Assembly (NCBI GenBank): GCA_039989855.1
Contig: JBDXGZ010000005.1
Span: 1 to 8,929 of the forward strand
Reading direction: 5' to 3'
DNA length: 8,929 nt
Source: CALFVT01 sp039989855
Lineage (GTDB): Bacteria; Pseudomonadota; Alphaproteobacteria; Caulobacterales; Maricaulaceae
Position 1 is the stretch's first letter. Each line of letters starts with the position of its first letter. Positions 6,701-8,929 of the stretch are shown one piece after another. The notes under the pieces were generated by a model. That model searched no databases. It had not been told where the DNA came from and worked only from the letters and a program-made list of their open reading frames with translations. A program made the translations under genes and the position numbers.

Positions 6701-8361
6701 ACATGGGAGACAAAGGCATAGGGTCTCCATTTCTACGCCAGATGCTCCAGATATTTATTGGCAAGTTAGAAAAAAACATAAATGCGAGTAAAATCTGGAC
6801 GCAGTGGGCGCAAAGCCGACTTTATGCTGGCTCGGATTATCCCGTTATGATCATTGATGATGTTACGAATTGGCGAGAGCGCGACATTGAGGCTCTCTCA
6901 CACCTTGTTGGTCCAAAAGACGGCGCTCAGGGTTTATGGGTGGTTGTAACTGTACCTGGCCGAAGTTTTGAGGCGGCTGCAATAGATAAAATCACCCCTC
7001 TATTTGATGAGGCTGAATTATATTACGGCGATACAGAAGACCGTATTAGCATCCATAATCAAATAGCGCCCGCAAACCAAACGGCTATGTCTTTAGAAGA
7101 AATGAGAGACGCCATTGGGGACCTCTTAGGGTTCGCATCCTTGAAAGACGAAAATGCAGCTTATGTGAATGATTTATGTGATTACCGTTTTAATTTATAT
7201 GATATGTGGACAGGACTTGTTTTAGGGGCCGCAGTGCAAAATAGGCCGATCTTGTCATCTAAGTTAACGACTCAGACCATAGAACGAAATGAAGCGCTCT
7301 TAGGAGTGCTGCAGCCTTATTATGAGTTATTCGTCAATATGACTCAACGGGACCAACCCACCTTAGATAAACGTCTTGATCGGTCTGATGCAACTTTTGA
7401 GGCTGGCAGAACTGCAATCGCCCTCCGTCATCATTATGACAGCGAGCGACGATCTGAACAGTTTTTAGAAGGCCGCCCCAGTCAACGCGCTATCCTATAT
7501 AAATATTTATCCGATATATGGCCCACTGATGGTCATGAGACGCTTCCATTTAAACATTATATGGCCTTTGGTCTGGCTTGTGGTATCTATGATGCTTTAG
7601 AGAAAATTCAAGCGTCTAGTCTGAGCATTTCAACCCATAATGTTAATCAAAAAATTGCCGCATGGCATAGTATTGGATTTTTAATGTCCGAGGCGGAGAG
7701 TCTTTTAGGCCGTGCAGCCTTTTTTGATCTCTTCCCGACTTTACGAGACACATTAAAGGATCAGCTTATCAGCTTAGAGACGTTCTTAAAAGCAGACGTG
7801 CCCCTAGACCTTCGGGCTCAGGCGGCCGGCCTCAGCCTGCGGGCTATGCCGCGCGAAGCGCCTGAAGTTTTAGCTGAATTTATTGATTACCTTGCGGAGG
7901 AGCAAAAGGATTACGAGCCTGTTCTAGCCTTCAGGCGCGCAGAGCCTATTTTGTTAAAAACCTCATATGGGTGGACGGATGAGTTTCATAATAAAATGCG
8001 AAAAGCACTAGAGATAAGACTGAACAAAACGCCCAGTCTTGCGAAAAGAATTTCAAACGCCGCAACAGTTGAAGAGATGCAAACGCTTCTTGAAAACCAT
8101 AAATCTCTTGGTGAGCGCCTCATCTATGTGGCTTGCCTAAGTGCTTTAGCTACGCTTGGGCACAGCTCAACTGACGTAAAAGATGACCGCTCAAAACTTT
8201 ACAACGCCCTTATAGAACTCAGAGACCGAACTCGAAAAGATCAACGTCACATGCCGCCAAAACTAACGCGATACGAAGCTAGCGATATCGTTTTTAAAAT
8301 CAAATCTGGCCACTCAACCGTAGACTTATTGTGCAAGTCATTAAAAACTCATACTTTATAG
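3793..8361 (+). CDS. Giant protein: parallel beta-helix repeats, membrane hairpin, degenerate NTPase-like C-terminal half
   Basis: At 1522 residues this dominates the cargo. Residues 1-80 resemble the lead-in of pectate-lyase-like beta-helices (ITAGQYEGTEPLLIPSGVTM, 44-63). Residues about 120-610 are right-handed beta-helix coils, with an exact 53-residue repeat from 221 on. Residues 685-880 are an unassigned region. Two membrane helices (about 890-910 and 936-955) form a hairpin. With no signal peptide and basic residues on both outer sides, both large ends should be cytoplasmic. Residues 972-979 (GDKGIGSP) look like a Walker A without GK[ST], 1018-1023 (VMIIDD) like Walker B, and 1048-1058 like a sensor strand, recalling STAND or KAP-type ATPases. 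Residues 1100-1522 look largely helical. No ATG lies near the start: an in-frame TAA at 3763 is followed by TTG 3793 (poor ribosome site), GTG 3817, and the first ATG only at codon 63. The N-terminus is therefore uncertain. Function unknown; a scaffold or sensor partner of the VirD4-like ATPase is inference. Confidence 0.85.
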   Translation: MRLKLNVSVTGRVLHISEDQGWDGIITALKTARQSVDSAYRIEITAGQYEGTEPLLIPSGVTMIGSGDATQLIFKGHDSALQIIEAANVTLERFSLHYDGQAPDNEETDNPDDDLGAIQTERSLNCRLKALNLSSKNQGIHGVFSKQGLEHCYDEVIINGFCNGLTLSQTPAAIQSCQISNAGLNGISAWGKNTQTELGEGLHIKSCIVKQSEGNGIIVGGVNAVLTDNLSSQNKESGIGLQRDFDRPDDTDFEITLTGNQSCKNENYGILVFGINAVLEDNQCSQNKRHGISLQRDSDRRDDTDFEITLTGNQSCNNKNSGILVSGVDAVLTGNLSCQNKETGIVLQRYPERPDDTNFVITLAGNQSCDNGHSGIVVFGVNAVLADNLCSQNKETGIFLQRYPDRPDDTDFEITLTGNQSCENESTGIGVYGVNAVLANNLCSQNKESGIFLHRDINRPDDTNFKITLAGNQSCDNGHSGIVVFGVNAVLADNLCSQNKNNGITLERYPDRPDDTDFEITLTGNQSCENESAGIGVLGVNAILTDNLCSQNKNIGLALYRSSHRQEHNNFTISLKNTISSGNLRQGLSLSGVNALCDNLQSYDNGAHALYNFWPNWGNYYTDNPSWELNGSGNILHAHEEAVFQDPKLPLNSGTFEYETASLSTPGIFYNIAPQNLNLAALDGDIAADAKLVWQLDQFTKSYLARGLFASIWTEERVSPELPEPPKFGAQGYKYKLTAEGNGDAITRKAVPSPSGEPSTWLPLHFDRLIAKLRPHTDSIRKTRLSIMITPDPQDASDLAEHIRLRSLTAHGSWPEGPNDIKAAEALAKNYTEPSIADDLNIAPALYINSPPPVDESEAGNTSGDTIFDTALREGQSIGWQRVKALASHKFLTLALGLILLLAFLPVPLIAEGRAQIWAVLKGALLGKAPLSPWRMFFGSMGIFTTGLISLRLLNSLLPRPIKFGASIMDMGDKGIGSPFLRQMLQIFIGKLEKNINASKIWTQWAQSRLYAGSDYPVMIIDDVTNWRERDIEALSHLVGPKDGAQGLWVVVTVPGRSFEAAAIDKITPLFDEAELYYGDTEDRISIHNQIAPANQTAMSLEEMRDAIGDLLGFASLKDENAAYVNDLCDYRFNLYDMWTGLVLGAAVQNRPILSSKLTTQTIERNEALLGVLQPYYELFVNMTQRDQPTLDKRLDRSDATFEAGRTAIALRHHYDSERRSEQFLEGRPSQRAILYKYLSDIWPTDGHETLPFKHYMAFGLACGIYDALEKIQASSLSISTHNVNQKIAAWHSIGFLMSEAESLLGRAAFFDLFPTLRDTLKDQLISLETFLKADVPLDLRAQAAGLSLRAMPREAPEVLAEFIDYLAEEQKDYEPVLAFRRAEPILLKTSYGWTDEFHNKMRKALEIRLNKTPSLAKRISNAATVEEMQTLLENHKSLGERLIYVACLSALATLGHSSTDVKDDRSKLYNALIELRDRTRKDQRHMPPKLTRYEASDIVFKIKSGHSTVDLLCKSLKTHTL
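4872..4974 (+). repeat. Near-identical long repeat, copy A
   Basis: These 103 bp match copy B at 5190-5292 with a single difference (T at 4935, C at 5253). The offset of 318 bp is exactly two 159 bp units. Neighbouring units are more diverged, so this pair was duplicated as a dimer or homogenised recently. Confidence 0.85.
5190..5292 (+). repeat. Near-identical long repeat, copy B
   Basis: This is the second copy of the 103 bp tract at 4872-4974. It encodes ITLAGNQSCDNGHSGIVVFG and the following VNAVLADNLCSQNK in both places. Confidence 0.85.
6460..6657 (+). other. Region coding for the two-helix membrane hairpin of the giant protein
   Basis: Residues 890-910 (KFLTLALGLILLLAFLPVPL) and 936-955 (MFFGSMGIFTTGLISLRLLN) are the only long hydrophobic stretches in the protein. 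The loop between them is about 25 residues. Basic residues flank the outer sides (QRVKALASHK before, LPRPIK after), predicting that the loop is periplasmic and both soluble halves cytoplasmic. Confidence 0.7.
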
Positions 8362-8369
8362 CCTCTTAC

Positions 8370-8386
8370 GGCTTTGTCACGTTAAC
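8370..8386 (+). repeat. IS6 left terminal inverted repeat (IRL)
   Basis: GGCTTTGTCACGTTAAC is complementary, with one mismatch, to the right repeat at 204-220. It is also matched by GATTTTGTCACGTTAAC at the start of the decayed copy (3223-3239). Confidence 0.88.
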
Positions 8387-8419
8387 TCCGCTTTTCCGTT
8401 GTGATGCTAATCGGACGGC

Positions 8420-8929
8420 ATGAAAAGCTCTATCTATTCTCGACATCGTTTCCATTTGGATATACTTAGTCGTGCCGTTTGGATGTATTTTAGGTTCAAT
8501 CTGAGTTTTCGTGATGTGGAAGAGCTAATGGTCGAACGCGGTGTTGATGTTGCCTATGAAACAATCCGAAGATGGGTTGATAAATTTGGACCAACTTATG
8601 CAAAGCGGATAAAGTTTCGGGTCGAGTGCCCCTCCCCAGTATGGCATTTAGACGAAGTCTACACTAAGATTAATGGGAAGATGGTTTACCTCTGGCGAGC
8701 CGTCGATGACGAGGGAACGGTTCTCGATGTTGTTGTTCAGCGGCGGCGAAATACAAAAGCAGCCACACGTTTGCTGCGAAAACTCCTAAAGAACCAAGGC
8801 ATCAAACCTAACCGAATTGTGACTGATAGACTTGGGTCGTACGGTGCAGCGCTAAAGCTTCTAGGGATGAAACATCTACAAGACGTTGGAGGCCGAAAGA
8901 ATAATCGCGCCGAATGTTCGCATGTTCCA
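8420..8929 (+). CDS. IS6-family transposase, N-terminal 170 residues (3' end outside window)
   Basis: The DDE transposase of the alphaproteobacterial-type IS6 family makes cointegrates between its element and a target. The visible part has the N-terminal helix-turn-helix region (FNLSFRDVEELMVERGVDVAYETIRRWVDKFG, in the range 26-57). The catalytic residues are all present: D78 in WHLDEVY, D136 in VTDRLGSYGAA and E165 in NNRAE, with 28 residues between D136 and E165 as in close relatives. The stretch LQDVGGRK before NNRAE differs from the usual EHRSHKG. The frame is uninterrupted up to the window edge, unlike the pseudogene at 3273-3682. The start ATG at 8420 is supported by alignment with that copy. 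The reading stops at codon 170, exactly where the left-edge fragment takes up. Confidence 0.92.
   Translation, partial: MKSSIYSRHRFHLDILSRAVWMYFRFNLSFRDVEELMVERGVDVAYETIRRWVDKFGPTYAKRIKFRVECPSPVWHLDEVYTKINGKMVYLWRAVDDEGTVLDVVVQRRRNTKAATRLLRKLLKNQGIKPNRIVTDRLGSYGAALKLLGMKHLQDVGGRKNNRAECSHVP

Larger units (their letters stand above)
8370..8929 (+). mobile_element. IS6-family insertion sequence, left-hand part
   Basis: The element begins with the left terminal repeat at 8370 and runs off the right window edge inside its transposase gene. It is directly oriented with the fragment at 1-220. Leader sequence 8387-8419 is nearly identical to that of the decayed copy at 3240-3272. The giant cargo gene ends 8 bp before it. 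Confidence 0.92.

Noticed and set aside
6282..6779. 165-residue frame on the minus strand inside the giant gene
   Set aside because: It is antisense to the membrane-hairpin region of a clear gene, with no ribosome site or recognisable domain; it is a shadow frame, as are the frames at 5570-5758 and 6158-6391.
221..8369. 8 bp target duplication flanking the cargo or the decayed IS
   Set aside because: CTTTATAG (221-228) and CCTCTTAC (8362-8369) differ, as do CATTTGGT (3215-3222) and TCAGCCTT (3731-3738).

Overview
The window is an 8.15 kb cargo segment (221-8369) lying between two IS6-family insertion-sequence parts in direct orientation. At the left edge is the C-terminal end of an IS6-family transposase and its right terminal repeat (1-220). 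At the right edge is the left terminal repeat and the first 170 codons of an IS6-family transposase (8370-8929). The two protein parts do not overlap: the right part stops at ...NNRAECSHVP and the left part starts at IRRRERK, which are consecutive positions in the family. If one base is shared at the join they form one complete 235-residue transposase. The window may therefore be a circular molecule opened inside its only IS copy, such as an IS6-type translocatable unit, or a segment bounded by two direct IS copies (pseudo-compound transposon).

The host cannot be named from this. The transposase resembles the IS6 type common in Alphaproteobacteria, and the moderate to low GC by eye would suit one of the lower-GC alphaproteobacterial lineages. 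No housekeeping gene, rRNA, tRNA, replication initiator, integrase, relaxase or type IV secretion channel gene was recognised.

Layout: 221-859 is non-coding, with two CCCTGTT/AACAGGG palindromes (306-446) and a cluster of IS6-like terminal-repeat remnants (671-772). Then come an unknown 251-residue protein (860-1615) and, 2 bp later, a soluble VirD4/TraG-type coupling ATPase of 498 residues (1618-3114). A decayed, internally deleted IS6 copy follows (3223-3730). Last is a 1522-residue protein (3793-8361) with an N-terminal parallel beta-helix built on an exact 53-residue repeat, a two-helix membrane hairpin, and a C-terminal half that looks like a P-loop NTPase with a degenerate Walker A. It ends 8 bp before the right IS.

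Working idea (inference): the three cargo genes form one accessory system. The VirD4-like ATPase lacks its own membrane anchor and has no conjugation partners here, while the giant protein supplies two membrane helices, a large cytoplasmic repeat surface likely to bind something, and a possible pseudo-NTPase. Mobility by IS6, repeat turnover and an orphan DNA-pump-like ATPase would suit a defence or conflict system, but nothing in the sequence proves that role.
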